From positions 1,302,001 to 1,366,000 of the forward strand of contig NZ_CP093311.1 of NCBI RefSeq assembly GCF_024498955.1: a stretch of DNA of 64,000 nt, read 5' to 3'. Below the pieces are notes generated by a model, which had not been told where the DNA came from, did not search any database, and was given only the letters and a program-made list of their open reading frames with translations. Shown piece after piece: positions 1-9,585 of this stretch; the first letter of the stretch is position 1, and each line of letters opens with the position of its first letter. The stretch comes from Thermomonas paludicola (GTDB taxonomy: Bacteria > Pseudomonadota > Gammaproteobacteria > Xanthomonadales > Xanthomonadaceae). Both the position numbers and the translations under genes were made by a program.

Positions 1-3000
1 ACGCGCTTGCGGTGCTCCCAGATCGGCACATCGCTTGTTTCCATTTCGACACCGGCGAGCAGACACACACGGCTAGGGTCCAGCGTCAGAAAGTCCAACG
101 CCGCCTCGATCTCGGTCGGAGGCACCGATTTCGGAACGTGCGCGACGATGGTCGCCAACACGTCCGCCTTCGACCCCTCGTACGACCACGCCAGCGGCAC
201 CGCCCCTTGCTTGGCGCTCACCCACCGACTCAATACCGCCAACACGGGCAACAGGGTGGACATTGAGAAGCCAACGCTGTTCAGGAAGGCGGCATCGAGT
301 TGCTTGTGCTGCGCCTCGTCCATTGACGCGACACTGTCTTCGTCAGCGCCGCGCTCTAGTAGCTTGTTGGCGGCTTCTTGCTGGTAAGCCTTGTCATCGT
401 CGCCGTCGTAGAAAACTTCGGGGATGAAGTCGCTGTCCACGTTGACGCCACCGACTTCCAGTTCGTTATGCAAAGTGTCGCTGGCGCCATACAGCACCAG
501 CAGCCAATCTGCCTGCGCAACCAGTAGTTGCCACTCCTCCACCGTGGGCACCCTGCCCCCTGCTTCGCCTCGGCTGTATGCCAACTCCAGCAGGTAGCGA
601 ACATTTCGCGTCATCTGGATGAATTCTTCATGCACCTTAGCCTGTTGCTCAATGCGGTCGAAGTCGACGTCGTGCGTCAGGCTCATGCGAAGCCGCGTAT
701 TCTCGCGGTCGTACTCGGCGACCAGATGATCGAACTGCTCGACCGCCAGGCGAACGAATGCCTGCCGATCAAACTGCCGGACGTGTTCGTGCACCAGCGC
801 GCGGTAGCGATCTCGAATCTTGTCGATCACCACCTTGGCCGGCTTGAGCTCGTACCGACCCGGTGCGATGTCTTCGGCGCGAAACTCCATCGCCAGATCG
901 CGCCGGGCCAGCTTGAAGTGCTCGAGTTCCGGCAACGTCGGATCGGGGTGATCAGGCACGTCTACTGTGCGCTCCCGATGCGAGAGGGTGAAACGCGGCG
1001 TTCGGTCGGCCGTCGCCGCCAATGTCCGAAGAACCTGCTCGTCCAGCGCAACGCCCATCGCCGCGCATGCGCCCCGAAGCCACTCGCCGGCACAGAAAGC
1101 CTCGAACCGGGCATCCGAAGCATCCTCCAGGTCCGCGGCGACCTGAGACAGATCAACCTCGACTTCCAGTACCAGAGAGTCGGCGTTACGTTCGCGGATC
1201 CTCCACGCGGTGAGGAGCGGCCCGGTCGACGACTCGCCGCCCCTCTCGTCTGGCAAGCGGTCCAGGTTGGCGTGGCAATGGGTCACGATGCGCTGATGCG
1301 CGAAAAGGTTCGCAGGAAACAACGCCGCCCGCTCATTCCACGCGTCCGCCACGCAATGGATGAACAACTCCAACAAGCCTCCATGCCGAGCCTCAAGGTC
1401 TTGCGCGTCGACATCAAGCATGAAATGCAAGGTGGGCACGACTCCATCGGCGCACCACGACAGCCGCGGATGGCCGCGATGGGTCAGCTGACGCAAGGTC
1501 TTGTCGGTGGGTTTCACCGACCACGCGGTGGGGTCGTCGTCGGGAAACCGGCGCGGCGCCGAAGACCAGAAATCTCGAAGTGCTTCAAACCGAAAATTAG
1601 ATCCGCCGTGTGGGTCGAGCATGATCATGGTCGGTCGAATCGCGCCGCCAATGAGCACGCCGTGTGACTGTCGATACGCGGCGAAGTGATCCATCGGACC
1701 GGTGAAGGGTGAGGCCGACTCCTCGTTGGCATCGACGAAGGCGAAATAGTCGTCAACGTCCTGCGATCGCTCCACCGACTCCACGAGCGATACCAGATCC
1801 ATCAGAAATAGGGTCCGGAGCGTGGACTCATGCGGGATCGCCACGGAGAAGCCTCCGGCGATCGGCGCGATGACGACCGCGAGAACGCGCACGACATCGG
1901 GCGAGCGTCCCTGAAGCGGTATGTGCACGATCTGGCCGGTGGCCAGTTCCTGGGCCACCAATCCATCGTATTCCTCGATCAAGGCGCGAAGCTGCTGCCC
2001 AGCGGCCGGCAGATCTTTCGTACGCCGGACATCGACCAAGACCACCACCCACAGCGTCGTCCGCGTGCTGAGCAATGCTGCGACCTGCAGATCTGCCAGC
2101 TTCGGGTGGCGAAGCGACACGCGCAGCGGACCCGGAATAATGTCCGCCGGTCGGAAGCGCGCCTCGAGGAACTGGGCGGTCCGCGTCGCGGTGTCGCGTT
2201 CCAGTTGCGCACTGGGTCGGGGGTCGCGTTCTTCCCAGTGCTGGATCACCGCGGCGCACAGGCATCGTGGGCTGAGCGGGAAGCGCTGGCCGTCCAACTC
2301 CAGCCAGGCGAAAGGCAGCAGCTTGCCCGTCATGAATTTGGTCGTGAACGTCGTCGCGTCCAGCGCAGGGATCGCGCCGGGGCGAGCAATGAGCGCCGGA
2401 CTCACGGCCAGGGTGGACGTCACCTGCGGCATCGCCTGCAGCACTTGCCGCGCCTGAGCCCAGAAGTCTTCCGGCGGCACCTCAAGGTGACCCGAGTCCA
2501 GGCCGCAGACCTCCCCGGGCTGTGCAATGTTACTCAACAAATGCTCGTGCACGCTCAGCGCGGCGCGCATGTCTGCGCGCCCCGCTCCACCGCCGGTTCT
2601 TGCCTGACGAAAAGCTTCGATGAAATCGGGCAGGCGCTCGAACGCGCCGCCGTACATCAGGCGATAGGTCTTGCCCTCGAAGACGACACGCACCTGGCCC
2701 CAGTCCAACTCCGGCACGTAGTCGTCCGTCATGGGAAACGTAGGCAACAGCTCGTGCAAGCGGCTGACGAACTGGCTGAACTGCGCGTACGTGGCGAGGC
2801 TGCCCTCGCCAAAGGCGGGCGCCTTGAGGGAGACGAAAACCGACAGCGCCAAGGCTTGTCGGGTCTGCGCCGACAAGTTGGGCAACCACAGTTCAGAAAT
2901 GAGCAGCGCAAGGTACGCGTCGATAGAGCACACCGAAGTCAGGTGAGCGCGAACGGCCTCGATGCTGCGACTCAATGCCTTGATGCTTTCGCTGACTGAA

Positions 3001-3056
3001 CGCTTCGGCGCCTGAAAGGTGCGTCGATGTGGTCTCTTGGGCTTACGCTTTGACAT
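1..3056 (-). CDS. very large hypothetical protein, C-terminus outside window
   Basis: An open frame on the minus strand begins with ATG at 3056 and runs to the window edge without a stop, giving at least 1018 residues. The N-terminus is very basic (MSKRKPKRPHRR). No transmembrane segment, signal peptide, Walker motif or nuclease signature was recognised. The middle and C-terminal thirds are rich in D/E and alternate hydrophobic strands with long helices. It is divergent from the next gene, with only 76 bp between the starts. I do not recognise the family. Its size, its place at the edge of a run of unknown genes and the nearby defence genes suggest a large component of a defence or mobile-element system, but that is inference. 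The long plus-strand frames opposite it are antisense shadows, because this frame stays open through all of them. Confidence 0.75.
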   Translation of the reverse strand, partial: MSKRKPKRPHRRTFQAPKRSVSESIKALSRSIEAVRAHLTSVCSIDAYLALLISELWLPNLSAQTRQALALSVFVSLKAPAFGEGSLATYAQFSQFVSRLHELLPTFPMTDDYVPELDWGQVRVVFEGKTYRLMYGGAFERLPDFIEAFRQARTGGGAGRADMRAALSVHEHLLSNIAQPGEVCGLDSGHLEVPPEDFWAQARQVLQAMPQVTSTLAVSPALIARPGAIPALDATTFTTKFMTGKLLPFAWLELDGQRFPLSPRCLCAAVIQHWEERDPRPSAQLERDTATRTAQFLEARFRPADIIPGPLRVSLRHPKLADLQVAALLSTRTTLWVVVLVDVRRTKDLPAAGQQLRALIEEYDGLVAQELATGQIVHIPLQGRSPDVVRVLAVVIAPIAGGFSVAIPHESTLRTLFLMDLVSLVESVERSQDVDDYFAFVDANEESASPFTGPMDHFAAYRQSHGVLIGGAIRPTMIMLDPHGGSNFRFEALRDFWSSAPRRFPDDDPTAWSVKPTDKTLRQLTHRGHPRLSWCADGVVPTLHFMLDVDAQDLEARHGGLLELFIHCVADAWNERAALFPANLFAHQRIVTHCHANLDRLPDERGGESSTGPLLTAWRIRERNADSLVLEVEVDLSQVAADLEDASDARFEAFCAGEWLRGACAAMGVALDEQVLRTLAATADRTPRFTLSHRERTVDVPDHPDPTLPELEHFKLARRDLAMEFRAEDIAPGRYELKPAKVVIDKIRDRYRALVHEHVRQFDRQAFVRLAVEQFDHLVAEYDRENTRLRMSLTHDVDFDRIEQQAKVHEEFIQMTRNVRYLLELAYSRGEAGGRVPTVEEWQLLVAQADWLLVLYGASDTLHNELEVGGVNVDSDFIPEVFYDGDDDKAYQQEAANKLLERGADEDSVASMDEAQHKQLDAAFLNSVGFSMSTLLPVLAVLSRWVSAKQGAVPLAWSYEGSKADVLATIVAHVPKSVPPTEIEAALDFLTLDPSRVCLLAGVEMETSDVPIWEHRKR

Positions 3057-3132
3057 GGGCTTCGTCGCTTGGGATCGCTCATTCGGGACGAGCACGCGCG
3101 CCCGCGGAGAATGCTGCTGGTGCGAGGGTAGT

Positions 3133-4077
3133 ATGCCGAACGTCTTCCGGAAGAACGCCATGGCCGACTCAACAGAACCCACATCCGACGACGGCGGATG
3201 GGAGCGCAGGCGGCAACTATCGATCGAGGCGCACAGGCGCTATCTCGATGAGCTGCTGGCGATTCGCTCCGAATACCCGGGCATGACCGACTACGCGGCA
3301 TCCAAGCGCGCGGGTGCCACGAAAGGAACGATGCCATGGGTGTGGAGCGCAGAAGGCGAGCTGTGCGAGACAATCAATTCGATGAACGCTTGGGGTGGCG
3401 CCCTGCACTCGTGGAAGGCTTGGAATCGGGTAGTAGCTTCATATGGGGATCTGGACGACCGCTGGACGATCCTCAGCGACCAGATCGAACCTCTCGCGTT
3501 CTTTTGCATGCTGCAGCCAAGCTGCCTTGCCGACCGCATCGCTGTCGTGGCGGAAGCCCTGCTGCACCAGGCCAACATCGCGGTGAGCCCAGGCTACAAG
3601 GATCGACTTGACCAGGATAGGGGTGGGTTGTTTCGGCGAAAGGACCGTCGGGCCCAGCTCAATCGACTGGGGCAGCCCTGGATGGCGTATCCCGTCTTTG
3701 GCACCGCGTTGGCGGACATGGATGGGCCGACGTACCGCCAGCTCACGCGCAACTTCCGCGACCTGTCCGCGCACTCGTTCGCACCGCGACTGATGATCGG
3801 CGAGATATCCCGCGCCATTCGAAAGATTGTGCCGTGGACCGACCTCGTTGAGCAATCAGATGGCACGTTCGTCGACGTTCCGCACGCGACGCGCAAGATG
3901 GTGCAGTACGGCATGAGCTCGATACAGCCGCTGCCGCTGGAAGCAACGCTTGCCGCAAATCTGGCCGAATATGTCAAAGCTCAGAAGACCATGGCCGCCC
4001 TCGCCGTGCTCATCGACGAACTGTGTGATTGCATCGACGCAACACCGACGTCGGCGCCTCCCCCACCCTCGCCATAG
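3133..4077 (+). CDS. hypothetical protein with a HEPN-like RxxxxH motif
   Basis: A 314-aa frame. The ATG at 3133 is preferred because GAGGG lies 4 nt upstream; a second ATG at 3160 is possible. The protein is mostly helical by composition, with many Trp and Leu residues and a proline-rich tail (PPPPSP). Near residue 215 it reads RNFRDLSAH, which contains R-x4-H followed by a charged, hydrophobic helix. That is the arrangement of the catalytic motif of HEPN ribonucleases and of HEPN-like DUF4145 proteins. Family membership rests on this short motif alone. It is divergent from the large unknown gene on its left, and its right neighbour points towards it. A role as an RNase toxin or antiphage effector is possible but unproven. 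Confidence 0.7.
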   Translation: MPNVFRKNAMADSTEPTSDDGGWERRRQLSIEAHRRYLDELLAIRSEYPGMTDYAASKRAGATKGTMPWVWSAEGELCETINSMNAWGGALHSWKAWNRVVASYGDLDDRWTILSDQIEPLAFFCMLQPSCLADRIAVVAEALLHQANIAVSPGYKDRLDQDRGGLFRRKDRRAQLNRLGQPWMAYPVFGTALADMDGPTYRQLTRNFRDLSAHSFAPRLMIGEISRAIRKIVPWTDLVEQSDGTFVDVPHATRKMVQYGMSSIQPLPLEATLAANLAEYVKAQKTMAALAVLIDELCDCIDATPTSAPPPPSP

Positions 4078-4337
4078 CGGGTTGGCGCTGGCCTGGCATC
4101 TGCCGATCTGATCACAGGCCGGGAATGAGCGAGCGCGTGGGCCGATAGCCGACTTCGAAGGATTTTGACTGCGCCTGGAGCCACCGTCATTGCTCGTTAA
4201 CGATGCCCCAGATCGCTTCCTGGCATGGAGCGCCTGCAGCGGTCGTCGCATCCGTGTTGTCGCCACGCCCGTCCCGTGTATTGACCCTGGCGGCGGCCCC
4301 TCGAGTGGCTTATGGAAGACCACTCTACTCTTGGGCA

Positions 4338-6053
4338 TCAATCGATCTTGATTGCAACGCCCAAGGCCTTGAGCACCGTGATGAACGAAGCGTCGCACGC
4401 CCCCGCCAAAGCTTTGAAGTGGGCGCGCAAGGTGCCGTGCTCGGCTCGCGCATTCTTGGCTTCCGCCGTGCGTTCCGACGGCGCCCCGTGACCCTTGAGC
4501 AGGCTGCGCAGCTTGTGCAGCCGGTACAGCGGGTCGATCACCGCCCTCGCCTCCTCCGCCGTATGGCCTTGAGCCTCAAGGTAGTCCTGCAGCAAGCGCA
4601 AAGACTGCCATTGCTTGTCGACCGTGCGGCCGGCATCGGCAGCGAGCTTTTGCAGCGGCTTTTGCAGGAAGCCTTCAACCAGCAGCTGATCCAGCGCCAA
4701 GATCTCATCACCCCACTCCGAGATCGAGTCAGTGGCGGGATGCCGGGCGGCGTCCATCAGTTCGTCGCCGCGCGTCTTCCACCACGTCGGCGGGGTCTCG
4801 TCGAGCTGGCGGACTTTGTACTTGAGCATGTGCAGCGGGTCGTACTCGCTGCTCCATTTCCCCTCAAAGTCGCTCTCGAACGCGCGCTTGGAGATGGAAC
4901 CTTTGGGCCACTCGTTGAACGACTGCCAGTACACCTGCTCTTCGTACGGCAAATTGGCAAGGTCGCCGATGTAGGCGTGGACCTGCCCGGCTTCATTGAT
5001 GTCGTACGACTTGAGGTGCCAGGCGTTGCGACAGCCAATTGTCCGATCGTTCAGGTCGTATTTTTCCGGGTCGTTCTTGAACCGGGTGAGCACCTCCGGC
5101 CGGAAGAACGCCGGCGAGAGCTCATACGGGTTTTCGGACTTCTCGAAGTAGTTCGACAAATGCCCCGGTGCGCACGAGGTTTCGAATTGGCGTTGATTCT
5201 TCCAGTCGATGATCTTGAAGGTGGCGTACTGTTTTTTCGAGTCGTCATCCTCATCCTTCCAATCCTGGACGAGCTGCTCGACGGTGATGTTGGGACGCAG
5301 AATCATGATGCCGTTGGCGTAGCTGGCATTCACAGAACGCCCTTGGTTGTAGAACAGGTCCGGCGCGGCCTTCTTGCTCGATTGGCGCTGTTGATCCCAG
5401 CCTCCGAAGTTCTTTGGCTGGTAGCGGGTGAAGTCGAACTTGAACACCAGCGTCATGTCGGCCAGGGCCATGTATATCGCCAGCTCCTTGATCAGGATAG
5501 TGACCACGACGGCGTCCGGTTCGTTGGCGGGCCCCTTAACGCAGGTAACGCGAATGACGTCCTCGATATCGCCGCGCTGATCGAGTCGGCAGTACGCTCT
5601 ACGTTCGTCGAGCCAGTACAAGCCCAGGCTGTGCACCAGCTTCTGGCTCAGCTCCACCGGCGGCGGGCCTTTGGCCACACCTTTGAACGACCGACGGTAG
5701 ATTAGCTTCTCGCCACCGACCAGCGAGTTGCAGCCCGAGTTGCTCAGCGGCGGCTCGAGGTACATGCGATGCCCTTCCCCGCCACCCCAGGCCATCTGGA
5801 TGCGCCAGGCGTCGTCCGGCATCACGTAGGCGCGCAACAAGTCACCCTCATCGGCCGGAGTCACTTGCGCCGTGGGTGCAAGCACCCCGTGTAGCAGTAC
5901 TGCGCCGCCGCTGGCGTAGAGCACCAGCTCATCGCGTGCGACGTTGTCCCGCAGGAAGTCGACCGCAGTCTCGGCGCCAAGCAGCCACTCAGCAGGATCG
6001 TCGGCGGGCGGCCACATCAAGCTTCGCAGGGACTGTTCGTTAAATCGCCGCAT
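4338..6053 (-). CDS. hypothetical protein, C-terminal HEPN-like helical region
   Basis: The frame stays open upstream to 6605, but the likely start is ATG at 6053 (MRRFNEQSL), giving 571 aa. The extra upstream residues are Arg-rich and overlap the next gene, so I excluded them. The N-terminal two thirds are a mixed alpha/beta region with many aromatic residues (GGWDQQ, NYFEKSENPYE). The last ~130 residues are helical and contain LRSLLKGH, an R-x5-H spacing compatible with the HEPN R-x4-6-H signature. No membrane segment is evident. It lies 167 bp downstream of the 6221-7057 gene on the same strand and may be co-transcribed with it. A 500-aa open frame on the opposite strand is an antisense artefact. 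Function unknown; a defence role is inferred from context only. Confidence 0.7.
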   Translation of the reverse strand: MRRFNEQSLRSLMWPPADDPAEWLLGAETAVDFLRDNVARDELVLYASGGAVLLHGVLAPTAQVTPADEGDLLRAYVMPDDAWRIQMAWGGGEGHRMYLEPPLSNSGCNSLVGGEKLIYRRSFKGVAKGPPPVELSQKLVHSLGLYWLDERRAYCRLDQRGDIEDVIRVTCVKGPANEPDAVVVTILIKELAIYMALADMTLVFKFDFTRYQPKNFGGWDQQRQSSKKAAPDLFYNQGRSVNASYANGIMILRPNITVEQLVQDWKDEDDDSKKQYATFKIIDWKNQRQFETSCAPGHLSNYFEKSENPYELSPAFFRPEVLTRFKNDPEKYDLNDRTIGCRNAWHLKSYDINEAGQVHAYIGDLANLPYEEQVYWQSFNEWPKGSISKRAFESDFEGKWSSEYDPLHMLKYKVRQLDETPPTWWKTRGDELMDAARHPATDSISEWGDEILALDQLLVEGFLQKPLQKLAADAGRTVDKQWQSLRLLQDYLEAQGHTAEEARAVIDPLYRLHKLRSLLKGHGAPSERTAEAKNARAEHGTLRAHFKALAGACDASFITVLKALGVAIKID

Positions 6054-6220
6054 CACAGCAGCCCTCACACGCACGGGAGCAACACCTTCCTGACAGGCCG
6101 CCGCCACTGGCGCCGGATTGGCTTCCTTGGCGGCCGTGGGCACTGCTGCACCCGAGCCCGTCAGCTTCTCTGAGCGAGGTCGCCCGGCCGCGAGGTCGTG
6201 TGCGGAACGGTGCCAGGTCG

Positions 6221-7057
6221 TCAGCCAATGCGATGCTCCGGTGTCCAGGCGCGGTAACCGGTCAACGCTTCGAAGCGCGGGTCGTCGATTGTGATGATGT
6301 CGAGCACTTCCGACGGTGCCAGATCCCGTCGCACGCTCCAGTCGAAGGTCGGTGACGGCTCGGGGTGCTCGATCTGCTCGCTCACCGCATTCGACAGCAG
6401 GTGTGCCGCGCGGCATCCGTGCAAGTCGTCGACGGGCAAGGGCACGGCACACTTCACGATTGCCGGCCGGCCGAGCGCCGTCAGCACCGCGACAACCGAG
6501 GGGTCGTCTTCGAAGCCGGCATACAAGGCCTCGCCGCCCCAAGAACGAAAAAGTCGATACACGCCCGTCGGTTCGCGCAACGTTGAGCGATTGGGGCACA
6601 GCCATACTAAGCCAGTGCGTGTGCCGTGGCGATTGGACAGGTGCGTATGCAGTATGGGATGGTCAAGGAAGAAGCGGCACTGCGCCGCGCTGATCTCCCT
6701 GTCGTCGACCAGCGACTCGAGTCGCTCGCGCATCAGCTCCGGCGACAGTGTGCGCAAGCCATCACGACGAACCCGGCAGACTTCCGCGCGCGTCAGGCGC
6801 GTGCAGTGGTAGCCCACCAGGCGATGGCCGCTCAGCAGCGCCTCGGTGCGCGCAAGCACAGTGTCGTAGCCAGCGCGATGAGGGTTGATCGGTGGATCCA
6901 TTCGCACCCGGACCTCCGTGCATCCGAGCCGATCAATGCGCCCTCGCTCTCGCTGGTAAGCGATCAGATCCTCGCGATTTTCTTCCACGAGAACGCGCAC
7001 CGCGGCGGGCCAGGTCTGCGGCAGCTCCAGTTCGAAGTCTTCGGCATCCAACGTCAT
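6221..7057 (-). CDS. hypothetical protein, possibly ADP-ribosyltransferase-like
   Basis: 278 aa from ATG at 7057 (MTLDAEDFELELP); an upstream in-frame start at 7120 adds an Arg-rich tail that looks non-coding. Around residue 80 it reads GYHCTRLTRAEV, then RRDGLRTLSPEL. Later it reads YRLFRSWGGEALY, followed by a strand ending in a VPLP segment. An HxTRL motif, then a helix with xxGL, then a WGGE loop resembles the order seen in some ART-fold enzymes (compare the HGT motif of KptA-type proteins). This is pattern similarity only and the catalytic triad cannot be assigned. It precedes the 571-aa HEPN-like gene on the same strand, so the two may form a pair. It might equally be a structural protein of unknown fold. 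Confidence 0.65.
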   Translation of the reverse strand: MTLDAEDFELELPQTWPAAVRVLVEENREDLIAYQRERGRIDRLGCTEVRVRMDPPINPHRAGYDTVLARTEALLSGHRLVGYHCTRLTRAEVCRVRRDGLRTLSPELMRERLESLVDDREISAAQCRFFLDHPILHTHLSNRHGTRTGLVWLCPNRSTLREPTGVYRLFRSWGGEALYAGFEDDPSVVAVLTALGRPAIVKCAVPLPVDDLHGCRAAHLLSNAVSEQIEHPEPSPTFDWSVRRDLAPSEVLDIITIDDPRFEALTGYRAWTPEHRIG

Positions 7058-7382
7058 GGTGTAGTTGCGCTCCAGCCGGAGCGCCGGCTGCTTGATCCGA
7101 CATGGGAGCCGCGGGAACACGGTTCAAGGGGGTAGGGAGAAGGACGCGTTTGTTGCGCCTCCTATCCAAATAACAGATTCGCTACGGGTCCGTAGCCTCG
7201 GCTTCGAGCGGCGGCGAAATATAGCGCAGCGACGAAGACCACCACGACCGTTGGATGGCGCCGGTGTCGGGAAAGAAGGGGCGTTCGGTCAGTTGGCAGC
7301 GACGCCGAACGCCTCTTTGGCTGGGAAGCGACCATCCCTTTAGTCAAATTTAGCGGAGCGGTCAGCCCGAATCCGTAAGTGA
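7058..7382. other. 325-bp gap without a recognised gene
   Basis: Short frames exist on both strands, but they are Arg/Pro-rich and lack ribosome binding sites. It should hold the promoter of the minus-strand gene starting at 7057, but no clear -35/-10 pair or hairpin terminator was found. Confidence 0.5.
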
Positions 7383-8402
7383 TCAATAGCCCGGATACCC
7401 CTTCCAGTCACGCACCCGAACGTTGAAGCCCGGCCCCCTGCTCCCCTCGGCCGCATCAAACAGACCGCGTTGCGGGCCATCGGGTTCCGGTGGATTCATC
7501 TGGATCTGGTCGAGATACATCTTGTAACGCAAGCGTAAGCGGCCCCACTGGTCGACCGTGATGGAGCGGCCCGAGATTGTGTGCATGCCGCGCGGATAGG
7601 GCTGGGCGTCCTCACCGACCGTCTCGTCCGGGATCTGAATCCGTACTCGTTCGCGGGACCCAGGCTTCACCAGAAACCCCCACTGCTCCCGAATGGTGAA
7701 CGGCCGCCCCGCCTTCGTGTTGATCACGCGCTCGGAAACGGTTAGGTCCTCGACTTCGATCAACGCCTTGTCTGCGCGCAGTGCGACATAGGATGCACGT
7801 GATAAATGGATCCAGTGCCGGTTCGCTAGGTTCTCCAGCACTTCGCGTCGAAACGTGATGGGGTCTGCCACCGCTTCGTCGCTTAACCCCGAGAGATCGA
7901 TCTCAATCGTGTCGAGGCCGTTAGTGGCCAGCAGATCACGCTTGGGCTCGTCGACCTCGTGATGAACACGGATCTCGACGCAGAGCAAGTCAAACTCGAT
8001 GTCTGAGGCCATTCCATGCACAAGTACGTCGGGCCGGGCGGCCCCGTCGAGCAGGGGCACCTCGACTCGGGCGTTCACGATCGCCAACGACTCCGGTTCG
8101 ATGACGATATCTCCGCTCGCCCAACGCGGCAGCAGAACCGCGTCTGCTGTGGCCAGCACGTCTTTCGCCATCCGGTGCACTGCCGATTCGAAGCCGCCGG
8201 GGCACGACGACGTCCGCGCGTGCTGGAAGTGCCGAACGCGCCGCCGACCGGCGAAATCCCGGTTTCGGGCCACGAGTGCTTCTCCACACTCCGGGCACCT
8301 GCATCCGCACTCCAAGCCCAAGGCGACGTCGGATACGAAGACAGGCCGACCGTCCTTCATGCCGAAGGGGACGGTCAGTTTCCGAGGCGCGCGCTTGGAC
8401 AT
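7383..8402 (-). CDS. CoiA-like putative nuclease with zinc ribbon
   Basis: 339 aa from ATG at 8402. Residues ~30-75 contain CGCRCPECGEALVARN and then RRRVRHFQHA and a further Cys, the zinc-ribbon plus HFxH pattern of the CoiA-like family. It continues with ESAVHRMAKDVL, typical of the same family. A restriction-endonuclease-like core follows: RPDVLV (candidate metal-binding Asp), then a strand LCVEIRVHHEVDEPKR with E and K spaced as in PD-(D/E)xK variants. The C-terminal third is family-specific and ends in a Gly/Tyr-rich tail. CoiA is known from competence, but CoiA-like proteins in genomic islands are mostly uncharacterised. Activity on DNA is inferred from the fold motifs. It stands alone, with 374 bp of non-coding DNA upstream. 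Confidence 0.75.
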   Translation of the reverse strand: MSKRAPRKLTVPFGMKDGRPVFVSDVALGLECGCRCPECGEALVARNRDFAGRRRVRHFQHARTSSCPGGFESAVHRMAKDVLATADAVLLPRWASGDIVIEPESLAIVNARVEVPLLDGAARPDVLVHGMASDIEFDLLCVEIRVHHEVDEPKRDLLATNGLDTIEIDLSGLSDEAVADPITFRREVLENLANRHWIHLSRASYVALRADKALIEVEDLTVSERVINTKAGRPFTIREQWGFLVKPGSRERVRIQIPDETVGEDAQPYPRGMHTISGRSITVDQWGRLRLRYKMYLDQIQMNPPEPDGPQRGLFDAAEGSRGPGFNVRVRDWKGYPGY

Positions 8403-8623
8403 GGGAAAGCTTGAGCAGTGACTATGCGACCAGGACGGGTCAGACCAGTTTCCGTAGCCCCGGTCTCATACCTTGAGACAGTCCCGCACCTGCGGAATAT
8501 TGAGGGTCTGTCACGGTCTCGCTAGGGTCAACGAACCTACTGCACACTACGACGTCCGGTTTGGATCGAGCGTCACCCTTCCCTACCCTCGATAAATCCA
8601 TCTAATCCGTTGCCGTGCCAGAC

Positions 8624-8647
8624 GTCCGCTAACGGCCAGAAGCGGAC
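8624..8647. repeat. short inverted repeat in a 374-bp non-coding stretch
   Basis: GTCCGCT and AGCGGAC form a perfect 7-bp stem with a 10-nt loop. The stretch 8403-8776 between the CoiA-like gene and the recombinase holds nothing else I could assign. A shorter related string, GGCCAGAAGCG, recurs just after the recombinase near 9440, so this may be part of a dispersed repeat. Confidence 0.4.
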
Positions 8648-8776
8648 ATTCTGTCTGTTGTCTCCGCACCAACTCATTCCTTGGGCGCTTTGATTGTGTG
8701 AGTCCGCTTTGGGTCGCATCACGCTTTGCTTCTGGGTGTAGGAGAAGCCTGACCAACCCTTCATCAGGAGTTGGGC

Positions 8777-9404
8777 ATGGCAATTCTTCACACATCTCAG
8801 CACCACGAGCCCTGGAACAAGGGCAAGCTGATCGGGCAGAAGGCACCGCTCAAGCTGAAAGACATCTGGGCTATTCGCATTCGCCTTCAGCTCGGCCACA
8901 AGGTCCGTGACCTCGCCCTCTTCAACCTGGCGATCGATTCCAAGCTACGCGCCTGCGACTTGGTGAAGCTGCGGGTATCGGATGTTTCCCATAGCGGTCA
9001 AATGGCATCCCGCGCCATCGTGATGCAGCAGAAGACCGGCCGACCCGTCCAGTTCGAGATCACCCAATCGACTCGCGAGGCCGTGCAGGCTTGGATCACC
9101 CACGCTGAGCTCAAGCAGTCGGATTTTCTATTTAGAAGCCGTATTTCGGACTCGCCCCACCTGTCGACGTCGGAGGCAGTACGCCCGCATCGTCCATCGC
9201 TGGGTAGAAGATGCTGGCCTCGAGTCGGGTTCCTACGGCACGCACACGATGCGCAGGACCAAAGCTTCGTTGATCTACCGCCGGACGCGAAACCTCAGGG
9301 CGGTTCAGCTATTGCTTGGGCATACGAAGCTAGAGAGCACCGTGCGTTACCTAGGTATAGAGGTCGATGACGCCCTGGAGATCGCCGAGCAGACGGATGT
9401 CTGA
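8777..9404 (+). pseudogene. tyrosine recombinase/phage integrase, frameshifted
   Basis: ATG at 8777 has AGGAG 6 nt upstream. The first ~130 codons match the small tyrosine recombinases common in proteobacterial islands (HxPWNKGKLIGQKAPLKL; catalytic Arg in LRACDLVKL). At about 9170 the frame breaks: between LST and YARIVHRW there are 4 extra bases compared with the expected LSTRQYAR. The second half continues in another frame to the stop at 9404. It contains GTHTMRRTK (H-x-x-R), LLLGHTKLESTVRYLG (the His and the catalytic Tyr) and a VDDALEIAEQTDV tail. All catalytic residues are present but split over two frames, so the product should be inactive unless the shift is a sequencing error. It probably marks past mobility of the surrounding island. 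Confidence 0.85.
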
Positions 9405-9585
9405 AGCCATAAGGCTCGCTCCTCGACCGCAGAGGGTCGGGGAGCGGCCAGAAGCGACTCAAAGCCGGGGGCCAGAAACCGTTCTCAAGGGACTACGCTG
9501 AGAAATAGTTCTGCGGGCAGACATCAGCAACTTATCATTCGCTAGAATCAAGCCAAATCTTTATTGGTCAGGGGAACGAGAAGGC

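Noticed and set aside
528..2999. Two long plus-strand frames (379 and 389 aa)
   Set aside because: They are antisense to a continuous frame of more than 1000 codons on the minus strand, have Arg/His/Gln-rich composition and lack ribosome binding sites.
4203..5705. 500-aa plus-strand frame
   Set aside because: Antisense to the 571-aa minus-strand gene, whose composition is far more protein-like.
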